Source: Paracoccaceae bacterium (GTDB taxonomy: Bacteria > Pseudomonadota > Alphaproteobacteria > Rhodobacterales > Rhodobacteraceae). Taken from it: a stretch of DNA of 64,000 bases. The stretch spans positions 124,001 to 188,000 of the forward strand of contig JAGRDY010000008.1 in the NCBI GenBank assembly GCA_020446815.1. Direction: 5' to 3'. Shown here piece by piece: positions 44,823 to 53,807 of the stretch. The notes under the pieces are model-generated. The model made no database searches and had not been told where the DNA came from. It worked only from the letters and a program-made list of their open reading frames with translations. The position numbers were made by a program, and so were the translations under genes. The stretch's first letter is position 1. Each line of letters starts with the position of its first letter.

Positions 44823-45716
44823 ATGGATATCGGGCAGCTTTTGGGCAGTTTTATCGGTGCCAATGCGGTGGTGATCGCGATCGCGGTCTTTATCATCGTC
44901 TGTGTGCTTTTGGGTGTGCGCATCGTGCCGCAGTCTGAAAAGCATGTGGTGGAGCGGTTCGGGCGCTTGCGTTCCGTGCTCGGGCCGGGCATCAACTTCA
45001 TCGTACCTTTCCTTGACCGGGTAGCGCATCAGATTTCGGTGCTGGAACGACAGTTGCCGAATGCGCTGCAAGACGCCATCACCGCCGATAACGTGCTGGT
45101 CAAGGTCGAGACGAGCGTGTTTTACCGCATCACCGAACCGGAAAAGACCGTCTACCGGATTCGCGATGTCGACGGCGCCATCGCCACGACCGTGGCCGGG
45201 ATCGTGCGCTCCGAGATCGGCAAGATCGAACTTGATCAGGTCCAGTCAAACCGGTCCGAACTGATCGGCAAAGTGCGCGAACAGGTCGAGGCGATGGTCG
45301 ATGACTGGGGCATCGAGGTAACACGGGCCGAAGTCCTGGATGTGAACCTTGATGAGGCGACACGGGCAGCGATGTTGCAGCAACTCAACGCCGAACGGGC
45401 GCGGCGCGCGCAGGTGACAGAGGCCGAGGGATCGAAACGCTCCGTCGAGCTGTCGGCGGATGCCCAGCTTTATGCCGCCGAACAGGTGGCGAAGGCACGG
45501 CGGATTACCGCAGATGCCGAGGCCTATGCAACCGGTGTCGTGGCGCAGGCGATCAGGGAACACGGGATCGAGGCGGCGCAATATCAGGTGGCGCTGAAAC
45601 AGGTGGAGGCACTGGCAGCGGTCGGGCAGGGCGCGGGCAAGCAGACAATCATCGTGCCCGCACAGGCGGTGGAGGCGTTTGGCGACGCATTCAGAATGCT
45701 GAAAGGGCGAAGCTGA
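44823..45716 (+). CDS. qmcA: SPFH/band-7 membrane protein (QmcA-like)
   Basis: A 297-residue protein with an amino-terminal membrane anchor (residues about 12-32), an SPFH domain starting PQSEKHVVERFGRLRSVLGPGINFIVPF, and a coiled-coil region rich in Glu and Ala (residues about 185-250). QmcA proteins form large cages in functional membrane microdomains and pair with NfeD proteins. AGGAGG stands before ATG 44823. The stop shares bases with the start of the nfeD-like gene, so both are made together. Confidence 0.93.
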   Translation: MDIGQLLGSFIGANAVVIAIAVFIIVCVLLGVRIVPQSEKHVVERFGRLRSVLGPGINFIVPFLDRVAHQISVLERQLPNALQDAITADNVLVKVETSVFYRITEPEKTVYRIRDVDGAIATTVAGIVRSEIGKIELDQVQSNRSELIGKVREQVEAMVDDWGIEVTRAEVLDVNLDEATRAAMLQQLNAERARRAQVTEAEGSKRSVELSADAQLYAAEQVAKARRITADAEAYATGVVAQAIREHGIEAAQYQVALKQVEALAAVGQGAGKQTIIVPAQAVEAFGDAFRMLKGRS

Positions 45717-45991
45717 TGGCGCTTTGGCAGGAATGGTGGGTCTGGGGCGTTGCCGGGGTGGTTCTGGCGATCCTTGAAGTGATGATCCCGGGGTTCATCC
45801 TATTGGGCTTCGCCATCGGCGCGCTTCTGACCGCGCTGTTACTTTGGGTTGGGCTGCTGGGCGGAGCATTGGGGCCGATGCTTCTGGTCTTTGCGCTGGG
45901 CGCACTCACCGCCTGGGGTCTGCTGCGAAAGCTCGTGGGCATACGTGCCGGACAAACGAAGATCTGGGACAAGGACATCAACGAAGGGTGA
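45716..45991 (+). CDS. NfeD family short membrane protein
   Basis: A 91-residue protein with two to three hydrophobic segments (WVWGVAGVVLAILEVMIPGFILLGFAIGALLTALLL and LGPMLLVFALGALTAWGLL). It is followed by a short polar tail. It lacks a full OB-fold domain at the carboxy end, so it is the short NfeD type. NfeD proteins are encoded next to SPFH proteins and probably control their assembly. Confidence 0.88.
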   Translation: MALWQEWWVWGVAGVVLAILEVMIPGFILLGFAIGALLTALLLWVGLLGGALGPMLLVFALGALTAWGLLRKLVGIRAGQTKIWDKDINEG

Positions 45992-46010
45992 GGATCGCCA
46001 CCGCATCCAA

Positions 46011-46029
46011 CCGGGCACGCCGTGCCCGG
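46011..46029 (+). terminator. Hairpin after the QmcA-NfeD operon
   Basis: CCGGGCAC (46011-46018) and GTGCCCGG (46022-46029) pair perfectly around a three-base loop, 20 bases after the nfeD-like stop. No T-run follows, so termination efficiency is unclear, but position and stability fit. Confidence 0.55.
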
Positions 46030-46429
46030 CGCTTCGCTTCGTGCCGCCCGAAATCAACCCCTTTTGGGGTCTTCCTGCGCAAAAGCCTTGGTGAATGTAT
46101 CCGTTTAACGCGGTCCACCTTCTATTCGGATCGGATTGAAGGCAGGCCGGGAGAGTGCCGGGAGTAGTTGCATCCTGCTTTTGATGTGGCGATTCAGATC
46201 AAGGGCGAAACGCTGAAACCTCGTCTTCTGGCCATCTTCAGGCGGCCGCAACAATAGCCCCGGCGCGCAGCTGACCGTGAAAAGGGTCTCCGGTAGCGCC
46301 GATCAGCGGATAAAGGCGCATTGTGGCGCCGGATTTGGGCGGGTGATCGCCCAGGATTTTTCCGGGGATGGTTTGGAGCGGAAACGGCGGTATCCTGAAC
46401 AACCAGGTCTTTTGTGACAGGAGCAGGTC
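46030..46429. other. 400-base intergenic region, no convincing gene
   Basis: Between the hairpin and the small membrane protein gene no known gene is evident. A minus-strand frame of 82 codons (46238-46486) has fairly coding-like codon use over its last 35 codons but overlaps the next gene and lacks a ribosome site. A plus-strand stretch near 46186-46257 reads as a short peptide without a start. These may be decayed remnants. Confidence 0.4.
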
Positions 46430-46684
46430 ATGGACTATCAGAAAATGGAACCAAGCCCATATTCCTTTGAAGAAGAGCTTGCGCACCGCAGGGGGGGGGC
46501 CGTGGAAAGCAGCGGTGGCGCGGCACTATTGGTACTGGTTGGCGTTCTGGTGGTTTTGGTGCTCGTCATATTTGCATCGGAAATCAACTTGGGTTCAGAA
46601 GCCGCAAGCGGGAAGGGCATTGCAGCCCTGCCCGCAACATCAGCAAATACAGAGGCCACATCTGCCTCCGCCGGGGCCGATTGA
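46430..46684 (+). CDS. Small single-span membrane protein with a G9 tract
   Basis: An 84-residue protein with a good ribosome site (ACAGGAGC). It has an acidic first 20 residues, one strongly hydrophobic segment (about residues 31-48, ALLVLVGVLVVLVLVIFAS) and an Ala/Ser/Thr-rich tail. I recognise no family. Codons for residues 21-24 contain nine consecutive G (46491-46499), directly before the membrane segment; slippage there would remove the membrane segment from the product. Alone between the QmcA-NfeD operon and zapE. Confidence 0.62.
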   Translation: MDYQKMEPSPYSFEEELAHRRGGAVESSGGAALLVLVGVLVVLVLVIFASEINLGSEAASGKGIAALPATSANTEATSASAGAD

Positions 46685-46816
46685 TCCGCGGCGGGAACGG
46701 GACTTGCCCGGCCCGCTGATCGGGCGGTAACGTTGCTGAAAGTTCGCACCTATATGTCGTCAAATCCATGATCCAAAGCGCATTTTTGCGGCTTTTCCTT
46801 TTTGTTGCGCCACGAT

Positions 46817-47989
46817 ATGCCGCTGGGCATGCGCGACACCCTGACGGAAATCTATGACCGGAAAGCCCGAAGGGGCGCGTTACGCGCCGATCCGGCGCAG
46901 CGGGCGTTGTTGCAGCGTCTGGAGCACGTCCGGCAGGCGCTCGAAAAGACCGCGCATCAAAGGAAGGGCGTATTGTGGGGACTGTTCGGCAAAGGCCCGG
47001 ATATGCCCAAGGGGCTCTATATCTGGGGTGGCGTCGGGCGCGGCAAGTCGATGCTGATGGATCTGTTTCACGCCAATGTGGGTATTTTGGAAAAACGGCG
47101 GGTGCATTTCCATGCCTTCATGCAGGAGATACAGGCAGGGCTTGACACAGCCCGCAGGACCGGAGTTGACGATGCCATTCGACCCGTCGCCGACGAAATC
47201 GCCGATAAACTGCGGCTGCTTTGTTTCGACGAAATGCAGATCACCGATATTGCCGATGCGATGATCGTCGGCCGGCTTTTTCAAATGCTCTTGGACAAGG
47301 GTGTGGCGATTGTAACCACCTCGAACCGGGCACCGGACGGCCTTTACTTGAACGGGCTGAACCGGGCGCTGTTTCTGCCTTTCATCGCGCTATTGAAAGA
47401 GCGGCTGGAAGTGCGGGAACTGGCAAGCGAAACCGACTACCGCCAGGTGTTGCTGGCGGGCGCCCCGGTATATTTCACTCCCGCTGGGCCGCGGGCGAAA
47501 CAGGCGATCACCGACATCTGGATGGAACTGACCGGAGGAGGCGGCGACGGCCCGCTGGTGCTGCGGGTGAAAGGGCGCAATGTCATCCTGCCCGATCACC
47601 GGTCTGGCGTGGCAAGGGCCAGCTTCCGGGAGCTTTGCGGGCAGCCGCTGGGGCCTGCGGATTATCTGGCCATAGCGGATGCGGTGCGGGTGCTGATCGT
47701 GGAAGATATCCCGCATCTCACGGCGGCGAATTACAACGAGGCCAAGCGCTTTGCCACACTGATCGACGCGCTTTACGAAGCAAGGGTACGGCTCATTGCT
47801 TCGGCCGCGGAAGAACCCGGAGGACTTTTCACCGAAGGCGAGGGAGCGTTCGAATTCAAACGCACCGCCAGCAGATTGCGCGAGATGCAGGGCGCGGACT
47901 GGGGATTGAGCGGCGAAAAGGCAAACGGCGCCCATTCCCGAGGCTTACATCCCACCGCAGGCCCGCAATCCGATTCGCATTGGAAATGA
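46817..47989 (+). CDS. zapE: Cell division protein ZapE (AFG1-like ATPase)
   Basis: A 390-residue P-loop ATPase: Walker A GGVGRGKS at residues 71-78, Walker B LLCFDEMQITDIADAM, and the AFG1 marker TTSNRAPDGLYLNGLNR. Conserved FHAFMQEI and YFTP blocks follow. ZapE binds the Z ring and modulates FtsZ assembly late in division. The ATG at 46817 was chosen; the in-frame ATG 12 bases later is equally possible. No clear Shine-Dalgarno is visible. It converges on folC. Confidence 0.92.
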   Translation: MPLGMRDTLTEIYDRKARRGALRADPAQRALLQRLEHVRQALEKTAHQRKGVLWGLFGKGPDMPKGLYIWGGVGRGKSMLMDLFHANVGILEKRRVHFHAFMQEIQAGLDTARRTGVDDAIRPVADEIADKLRLLCFDEMQITDIADAMIVGRLFQMLLDKGVAIVTTSNRAPDGLYLNGLNRALFLPFIALLKERLEVRELASETDYRQVLLAGAPVYFTPAGPRAKQAITDIWMELTGGGGDGPLVLRVKGRNVILPDHRSGVARASFRELCGQPLGPADYLAIADAVRVLIVEDIPHLTAANYNEAKRFATLIDALYEARVRLIASAAEEPGGLFTEGEGAFEFKRTASRLREMQGADWGLSGEKANGAHSRGLHPTAGPQSDSHWK

Positions 47990-48132
47990 GCCCTGGCGAC
48001 AAGGGCCAAGCCGCAAACCAGGGCAGCGCCCAAAAAGACAGGCCGGGTGCCCGGCGGGGCGGGATGACCAGCCGAAGGCGGAGTTTGGGCCTGCCAGGGC
48101 GCGATCCGGGGGCTATTCCAAGCGACGTGCCA

Positions 48133-49404
48133 TCAGCCGTTTTCGCGCAGAACGCCGCCGGCAAGATAGAGCGATCCGCATATCAGGATGCGGGCGGACG
48201 GGTCGCGGGAAATGATGGATCGGACCGCAAATGCGACCGACGGCGCCGTACCGGCAGCGATACCGACACGGGCGGCGGCGGCCTGAGTGGTTTCGGCTGA
48301 CAGGGTGTTGGCCTCGCCGGGGATCGAAACGGCCGTGAGACTTGTGGCGACGGCGGCCAGCGGCCGCAGGTAGCCGCCAATGTCCTTGGTGTTGAGCATT
48401 CCGACAATCAGATGCGTGGGCCGCCTGGGCATCGCCAGGAGCGTTGCGGCGACGGCAGCGCCACCGGCCGGGTTATGGCCGCCATCGAGCCAGAGCTCGG
48501 CGCCTGCCGCCGCATCGACCAGCGGCCCCCGGGTCAGCCGCTGCATCCTCGCCGGCCAGTCAGCTCGGGAGACGGCGGCGCCGCAGGCCGCCTCATCCTT
48601 GCCCAGACACCGCAACGCCGCTATTGCCACCCCGGCATTGTCGATCTGATGCGGGCCGGGCAGGTTGGGCAGCGGCAGATCGAGGAGACCGGTTTCATCC
48701 TGAAAGACCAGCCGCCCACGGTCCTGGGTGACATGCCAGTGCTGTCCGTACACCAGCAAGGGTACGCCCAGCCGGGCCGCGCTTGCCTCGATCATCTCGA
48801 GCGCGTCCGCGACTTGCGGCCCGACGACGCAGGGCACGCCGCGCTTCAGGATACCGGCCTTTTCACCGGCGATCTGTGAAAGAGTTTCACCCAGATATTG
48901 CTGATGGTCGACCGAAATCGGGGTAATGACCGTCAGTCGCGGGGTCTCCACCACATTGGTCGCATCGAGCCTGCCGCCAAGACCCACCTCCAGCAGCGTC
49001 CAGTCGGCCCGGTTGCGTGCGAATGCCAGCAGCGCGGCACAAGTGGTGATTTCAAAAAAGGTAATCGGCGTCGCGCCATTGGCGGCTTCGCACTCTTCGA
49101 GAATCTCCGCGAGATATTCCTCGGATATCAGCGTTCCGGCCAACCGGATGCGTTCGTGGAATCGTGCCAGGTGGGGCGAGGTATAGACATGGGCGGTATC
49201 GCCCGCCGCCTCAAGCCCGGCGCGGATCATCGCCAGAGTCGAACCTTTGCCATTGGTTCCGGCGACATGGATCACCGGCGGCAGGTCACGTTCAGGGTGA
49301 TTCAAGACGCCCAGCAGGCGCCAGACCCTGTCGAGCGTAAGGTCGATGATCTTGGGATGGAGCGCCATCATCCGGGACAGGATCAGATCGGAACCTTGGG
49401 ACAT
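48133..49404 (-). CDS. folC: Bifunctional dihydrofolate synthase / folylpolyglutamate synthase
   Basis: FolC adds glutamate to dihydropteroate and extends the tail. From ATG 49404 the protein is 423 residues, with the P-loop AGTNGKGST at residues 48-56, SPHLARFHERIRL, ITPISVDHQQYLG and DGGHNPAG as Mur-ligase-like motifs. An in-frame ATG directly before and one at 49434 would extend it without homology. AGG precedes the double ATG. It follows accD on the same strand after 88 bases, a common order in alphaproteobacteria. Confidence 0.94.
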   Translation of the reverse strand: MSQGSDLILSRMMALHPKIIDLTLDRVWRLLGVLNHPERDLPPVIHVAGTNGKGSTLAMIRAGLEAAGDTAHVYTSPHLARFHERIRLAGTLISEEYLAEILEECEAANGATPITFFEITTCAALLAFARNRADWTLLEVGLGGRLDATNVVETPRLTVITPISVDHQQYLGETLSQIAGEKAGILKRGVPCVVGPQVADALEMIEASAARLGVPLLVYGQHWHVTQDRGRLVFQDETGLLDLPLPNLPGPHQIDNAGVAIAALRCLGKDEAACGAAVSRADWPARMQRLTRGPLVDAAAGAELWLDGGHNPAGGAAVAATLLAMPRRPTHLIVGMLNTKDIGGYLRPLAAVATSLTAVSIPGEANTLSAETTQAAAARVGIAAGTAPSVAFAVRSIISRDPSARILICGSLYLAGGVLRENG

Positions 49405-49436
49405 CATCGCCTCGTACCGCTGCTGCGAGGCCATGC

Positions 49437-49481
49437 GGGGGGCTATCCGCCCCCCTGCACCCCCCGAGGGTATTTTCAAAC
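49437..49481 (+). repeat. Hairpin plus GAGGGTATTTT element (recurrent Rhodobacterales-type 3' motif)
   Basis: GGGGGGC (49437-49443) and GCCCCCC (49449-49455) form a 7-bp hairpin. After it come a C-rich stretch and GAGGGTATTTTCAAACAGAAGAAGG. A similar string, GCGGGAGTATTTTGACAAAGGTGAA, follows the asparaginase gene. I recall such hairpin-plus-GTATTT elements being frequent at gene ends in Rhodobacterales genomes. It lies between accD and the folC start on the opposite strand to both. Confidence 0.5.
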
Positions 49482-49492
49482 AGAAGAAGGGG

Positions 49493-50410
49493 TTATCCTG
49501 ATTTGGCTCCAGCGTTGCCGGCGATTGGTTCGGGCCTTGGCAGTTCGCCTTTCACCGGGGGTGGCTGATGAGTCAGCATCCGGATGATCGACACCAGTTC
49601 ATCGCGAAGGTTCTTGCGATGGGTGACGCGATCCAGCATGCCGTGGTCGAGCAGGTATTCGGACCTCTGAAACCCTTCGGGAAGCTGTTCGCGAATGGTC
49701 TGTTCGATAACCCGGGCGCCGGCAAAGCCGATCAGCGCATTCGGTTCGGCGAGTTGCACATCGCCGAGCATGGCGTAAGAGGCCGTCACCCCGCCGGTCG
49801 TCGGGTGGGTCAATACGACGATGTACGGCAGCCCGGCTTCTTTCAGCATCTCTACCGCGATGGTGGTGCGCGGCATCTGCATCAGCGCGAGAATGCCTTC
49901 CTGCATCCGCGCGCCTCCGGCCGCCGAAAACAGCACCAGTGGCAATTTCCGTTTCACGGCGGTTTCGGCGCCGGCGATGATGGCATTGCCGACATACATG
50001 CTCATCGACCCGCCCATGAAAGCGAAGTTCTGGGCCACGGCGACCAGCGGTGTACGGCCGACATCGCCGGTCGCCACCAGCATCGCCTCTTTTTCACCGG
50101 TAGCCTTTTGCGCGGCCTTCATCCGCTCGGGATATTTTTTCTGGTCGCGGAAATGCAATGGGTCCGCGATGGGTTCGGGAACCGGTATTTCGGTGAATAC
50201 GCCACCGTCAAACAGGCTCGCCAGCCGTTCGCGGGCGCTGATCGGCATGTGATGATCGCAATTGGTGCAGACGTTGAGGTTTTCGGACAGTTCCCGATGA
50301 AACAGCATGGTTCCGCATTCCGTGCATTTGGTCCACAGGTTTTCGGGCACTTCGCGGCGTGAAAACAGCGAATTGATCGTGGGCCTGACGTAATTGGTGA
50401 TCCAGTTCAT
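49493..50410 (-). CDS. accD: Acetyl-CoA carboxylase carboxyltransferase beta subunit
   Basis: AccD pairs with AccA to transfer the carboxyl group from biotin to acetyl-CoA, the first step of fatty acid synthesis. The 305-residue protein has the amino-terminal zinc finger with Cys29, Cys32, Cys48 and Cys51. The enoyl-CoA-hydratase-like core is marked by FSAAGGARMQEGILALMQMPRTTIA and THPTTGGVTASYAMLGD. Standard length. Position next to folC is typical. Confidence 0.96.
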   Translation of the reverse strand: MNWITNYVRPTINSLFSRREVPENLWTKCTECGTMLFHRELSENLNVCTNCDHHMPISARERLASLFDGGVFTEIPVPEPIADPLHFRDQKKYPERMKAAQKATGEKEAMLVATGDVGRTPLVAVAQNFAFMGGSMSMYVGNAIIAGAETAVKRKLPLVLFSAAGGARMQEGILALMQMPRTTIAVEMLKEAGLPYIVVLTHPTTGGVTASYAMLGDVQLAEPNALIGFAGARVIEQTIREQLPEGFQRSEYLLDHGMLDRVTHRKNLRDELVSIIRMLTHQPPPVKGELPRPEPIAGNAGAKSG

Positions 50411-50674
50411 CGTCGTTTTGCCTTGGTGGTGAGTACCTTCTGTCTGGGCAATGAGATAAAGCCCGTGACGGTGAATTGCAATCAGGCGCAGGAAACATGC
50501 CTGGCCGAAAGCCGGCGCGCGAAAGCCGGCAGGAAATCAATCACCATCCTCGGGCGCAGGCGGCATTCTTGTGCACGAAAGAAACAATCGCGGGGTATTC
50601 TGGTCGCAACTCAGGGGCGGGAACGCCATGGCGTACCCGGATGTCTGCGGGCCGCTTTGTTGGCCGATGCCGGC

Positions 50675-51199
50675 TCAGCCGGCGCAGCGCTTGGCGGCTT
50701 CGTCCAGCGCGGCACTGACCCCGAGCAGCGAAAACGTGTCCTGGGTGTTGGTGCCACGGCCGGATCTGGCCGACACGGTAGCGCTCGTGCCCGCCTTGAG
50801 TGCCGCGACGATCCTGGCATCGTCATCTGCCCCCGACCACGCCCATTCACCGTCGGTGAACAGATCGAAGCTGGTGCCGCCGATATTCAGCTCGACCGTC
50901 GATCCGTCCGCGAAAGGATAGCCGCCGGTAAAGGATACTTCGCCGGCAGGAGAACCGGGCCGGAACGTCACGAAAAGCAGAATGTCGCCGCGACGGACCG
51001 AAACAGCCTTGCCATCCTTGGTGTTGACGGTTTCCTTGGGGGCCGAAACGCTCCAGCATTCCTTGGGGCTTTCTTCGACAAAAACGCTCCAATCGGTTTT
51101 TGTCGCGACGCGGTTCGACGACACCTGTGCCATCGCCGTACCTGTCAACCCCAGCGCCAGAACGGCCAAGGTCGTCATGCGTTTTGGTGAAGTTTTCAT
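50675..51199 (-). CDS. Invasion-associated locus B (IalB) family protein
   Basis: A 174-residue exported protein: signal peptide to about residue 25 (TTLAVLALGLTGTAMA) and a compact beta-rich domain with DWSVFVEESPKECWSVSAPKE. The conserved Cys of ECW and a last-residue-region Cys (RCAG) could bond. IalB-like proteins are widespread in alphaproteobacteria, including non-pathogens; their role is unclear. It lies 265 bases from accD on the same strand, with no gene in that gap; the gap contains the direct repeat CGAAAGCCGGC twice near 50508-50530. Confidence 0.85.
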   Translation of the reverse strand: MKTSPKRMTTLAVLALGLTGTAMAQVSSNRVATKTDWSVFVEESPKECWSVSAPKETVNTKDGKAVSVRRGDILLFVTFRPGSPAGEVSFTGGYPFADGSTVELNIGGTSFDLFTDGEWAWSGADDDARIVAALKAGTSATVSARSGRGTNTQDTFSLLGVSAALDEAAKRCAG

Positions 51200-51368
51200 C
51201 TGTCCCACAGCCTCCAGCCGTCGTATGCCTCTGGTTCGTCCGCAAAGCCTTTATCGGCGTTTTCCCATGGTCGAACGCATTTCAACTCGATATGCATGTC
51301 TTAACGCAGTTTCGTCCACCGGGAAAAGCCCTGACGGCAGAAAATCGCGCACCACTCAGGGGGGTAGC

Positions 51369-52367
51369 ATGACGGCAGTTCCGATGATCGAGCTATGGCG
51401 GGGCGGTATGCTGGAAAGCGCCCATCTGGGGCATGCGGTGATTTGCGACGGCAGAGGCGCTATCATCGAGGCCTGGGGCGATCCGGAGGCGGTGATCTTT
51501 CCTCGTTCGTCATGCAAGATGATCCAGGCGCTGCCGTTGATTGAGAGCGGTGCGGCAGATGCGGCCGGTTTGAGCGACGAGCAACTCGCATTGTCATGCG
51601 CCAGCCATAATGGTGCCGCCATTCATACCGAGCGCGTGGCGCGGTGGCTGGACGATCTGGGCATGTCAGAGTCCGATCTGCGCTGCGGGCCGCAGATGCC
51701 GGACGATTTTCCTGCCCGCAAGGGGCTTGTCTGTTCGGGCATCGCGCCCTGCCAGATCCACAATAACTGTTCGGGCAAGCATACGGGGTTTCTGACCCTG
51801 ACCAGGCATCTCGGGGCGGGGCCGGAATATATCGACGCCTCGCACCCGGTTCAGGTCGCCGTGCGTGCGGCGTTCGAGGAAGTGACGGGGCTGGCGTCGC
51901 CGGGATACGGGATCGACGGCTGTTCCGCCCCGAATTTCGCCACGACCGTCCACGGCCTGGCGCGCGCGATGGGCTATTTTGCGGCCGCCCGCCCGGATGG
52001 CCGCGGCCGCGAAGGTGCGGCTGCCCGGCTGGTCCAGGCGATGATGGGTCACCCTGATCTGGTGGCGGGCGAGGGACGCGCCTGCACCAGGCTGATGCGG
52101 GCAATGGGGGGCAGGGTCGCGGTCAAGACCGGGGCGGAGGCGGTGTTTGTTGCCATCCTGCCCGAGTTGAAACGCGGTATCGCGCTGAAGATCATGGATG
52201 GTGCGACGCGCGCATCCGAAGCGGCGCTGACGGCGCTGCTGGTGCGGCTCGGGGCGCTTGAGGCGGATCATCCGGTTGTGGCCGACCTGCTGACCGGCCC
52301 GATCCTGAACCGCCGGGGCATCGCCGCCGCCGCGTTGCGGCGGGCGGCCGGGTTCGCCGGATGCTGA
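51369..52367 (+). CDS. Class 3 (Rhizobium etli ReAV-like) L-asparaginase
   Basis: A 332-residue asparaginase of the beta-lactamase-like ReAV family, unrelated to E. coli AnsA/AnsB. It shows an SxxK motif (Ser47 and Lys50 in RSSCKMIQALP), a CASHNG segment, and the conserved Cys/Lys in NNCSGKHTGF plus Cys in IDGCSAPN; in ReAV two cysteines and a lysine hold zinc near the active site. No signal peptide, so cytoplasmic. The start ATG has an upstream GGGGGG. A hairpin follows the stop. Confidence 0.85.
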   Translation: MTAVPMIELWRGGMLESAHLGHAVICDGRGAIIEAWGDPEAVIFPRSSCKMIQALPLIESGAADAAGLSDEQLALSCASHNGAAIHTERVARWLDDLGMSESDLRCGPQMPDDFPARKGLVCSGIAPCQIHNNCSGKHTGFLTLTRHLGAGPEYIDASHPVQVAVRAAFEEVTGLASPGYGIDGCSAPNFATTVHGLARAMGYFAAARPDGRGREGAAARLVQAMMGHPDLVAGEGRACTRLMRAMGGRVAVKTGAEAVFVAILPELKRGIALKIMDGATRASEAALTALLVRLGALEADHPVVADLLTGPILNRRGIAAAALRRAAGFAGC

Positions 52368-52397
52368 CGCATCTGGGGCGGGACGCACAGGTGCCCA

Positions 52398-52447
52398 CGC
52401 AGGTTGCCTTTGCGAACCTGCGCGGTTCGCCTCCGGCGGGAGTATTT
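52398..52447 (+). terminator. Hairpin with T-run after the asparaginase gene
   Basis: CGCAGGTT (52398-52405) and AACCTGCG (52415-52422) form an 8-bp stem, 30 bases after the stop. They are followed at 52442-52447 by GTATTTT within the recurrent element GCGGGAGTATTTTGACAAAGG. Likely terminator for the asparaginase gene. Confidence 0.65.
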
Positions 52448-52553
52448 TGACAAAGGTGAAACCGGGTCCGGGGCGCCTTGGGGTTTCATTGAACTCTATT
52501 GCCCGCCGGCCGGCCGGGATTTTCGGATCAACCCTGACGCAAGGCACTTTGCG

Positions 52554-53426
52554 TCAGGCGAAATCGCTGGCGGCATAGCCCTGGATATAAAGCAGCGCCG
52601 TCAGATCGCCATGGTTGACGCGGATATCGCACTGGGCGGCGACGGAAGGTTTGGCATGAAGCGCGACACCGGTTCCGGCAAGGTGGAGCATCCCGAGGTC
52701 GTTGGCGCCGTCACCGACAGCGATCACATCGCCCGGATTGATCCCGAGGCGCGCCGAGATTTCCGACAATGCGGCGACTTTCGCGTCGCCGCCGAGAATC
52801 GGGCGGGCGACATCGCCGGTCAGTTTGCCGCAACAAGACAGAAGCGTATTGGCACGGTGTTCGTCAAAGCCGAGATGTGCGGCGACAGGACCCGTGAATG
52901 CGGTAAAGCCGCCCGAGACGAGGGCTGCGTAGCCGCCATTGGCCTGCATCGTGGCGATCAGGGTCTTGCCTCCGCAAGCGTAGGTGATGCGTTCGGCCAA
53001 TACCTGGGCAATGACGGCGGTGGGCAGGTTGCGCAAGAGTTCGACACGCTCGATCAGCGCTGCTTCGAAATCCAGCTCTCCGTTCATCGCGCGGGCGGTG
53101 ATTGCGGCTACCTTTGCCCCCTTGCCTGCCATATCGGCCAACTCGTCAATGCATTCCTGCCCGATCATGGTGCTGTCCATATCGGCGAGCAGCATCTTCT
53201 TTCGCCTTCCGGCGCTGGGTTGGACCACGAGATCAAGCCCTGACCGTTGCAGGCTCTGCCAGACCTGCGCGTGATTGGCAGGGATTTCGGCGAGGGCGAA
53301 TTCAGCGGCGATGCCGGGATTGAGCCAGCCTGCCGCGCCCCCGCCCCAGGCATTGCGCAGCGATTCCACCGCGACACGGTCGAGATTGGCGCGTGACGGG
53401 TTTGCCAGAAGTGTGGCGGTGTACAT
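52554..53426 (-). CDS. serB: Phosphoserine phosphatase
   Basis: SerB makes L-serine from phosphoserine. The 290-residue protein has a short amino-terminal domain (about 75 residues) and the HAD core with LADMDSTMIGQE (Asp82 and Asp84), ALVSGGF and GDGANDLGML. GAGGA stands before ATG 53426, and the long upstream frame was not used. Convergent with the asparaginase gene. Confidence 0.94.
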   Translation of the reverse strand: MYTATLLANPSRANLDRVAVESLRNAWGGGAAGWLNPGIAAEFALAEIPANHAQVWQSLQRSGLDLVVQPSAGRRKKMLLADMDSTMIGQECIDELADMAGKGAKVAAITARAMNGELDFEAALIERVELLRNLPTAVIAQVLAERITYACGGKTLIATMQANGGYAALVSGGFTAFTGPVAAHLGFDEHRANTLLSCCGKLTGDVARPILGGDAKVAALSEISARLGINPGDVIAVGDGANDLGMLHLAGTGVALHAKPSVAAQCDIRVNHGDLTALLYIQGYAASDFA

Positions 53427-53807
53427 TGTGTTTCCTCGTGTTTGTGCGGGTGCAGTAATCATGTAGCGACAAAAAACCAAGACTTCGGTGGTGCCGGGCA
53501 GGAAAGGTACGCAACGGGCGGCGTTGCCTTTTTTCCTTGCGCCGATTCAGGGCGCCGCCGCCTTTCAGGCGTTTGATCAGGCGGGGCAACGATTCGGGTT
53601 GGAACACCGATCGAGCCGGCCGGATCGGCACTGAAGCATCGACAGCCGATTGCCGACCCGTAGGCTTTGTCGATTCGTCAAATGGCGCAGCGGATCGGGC
53701 TGCCTCCGTTTGTTGGATGCAGCGGTGGCGGCGAGGATCCGGGCGCGCGGGCGCAGGCCCGCCCCAGTCCTGCCGGGTCTGGCGGCCGCACCTGGCGCGG
53801 GGGGCGA
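53427..53807. other. 381-base intergenic region, no convincing gene
   Basis: Between the ubiV stop and the serB start, both on the minus strand. Plus-strand frames up to 145 codons exist but have no ribosome sites and no homology I recognise. It presumably holds the serB promoter; GGCGTTGCCTTTTTTCC near 53521-53537 is the only pyrimidine run. No repeat or RNA gene was seen. Confidence 0.4.

Noticed and set aside
46238-46486. 82-codon minus-strand frame
   Set aside because: No ribosome site, overlaps the start of a better-supported gene, and no family recognised; kept only as possible remnant.
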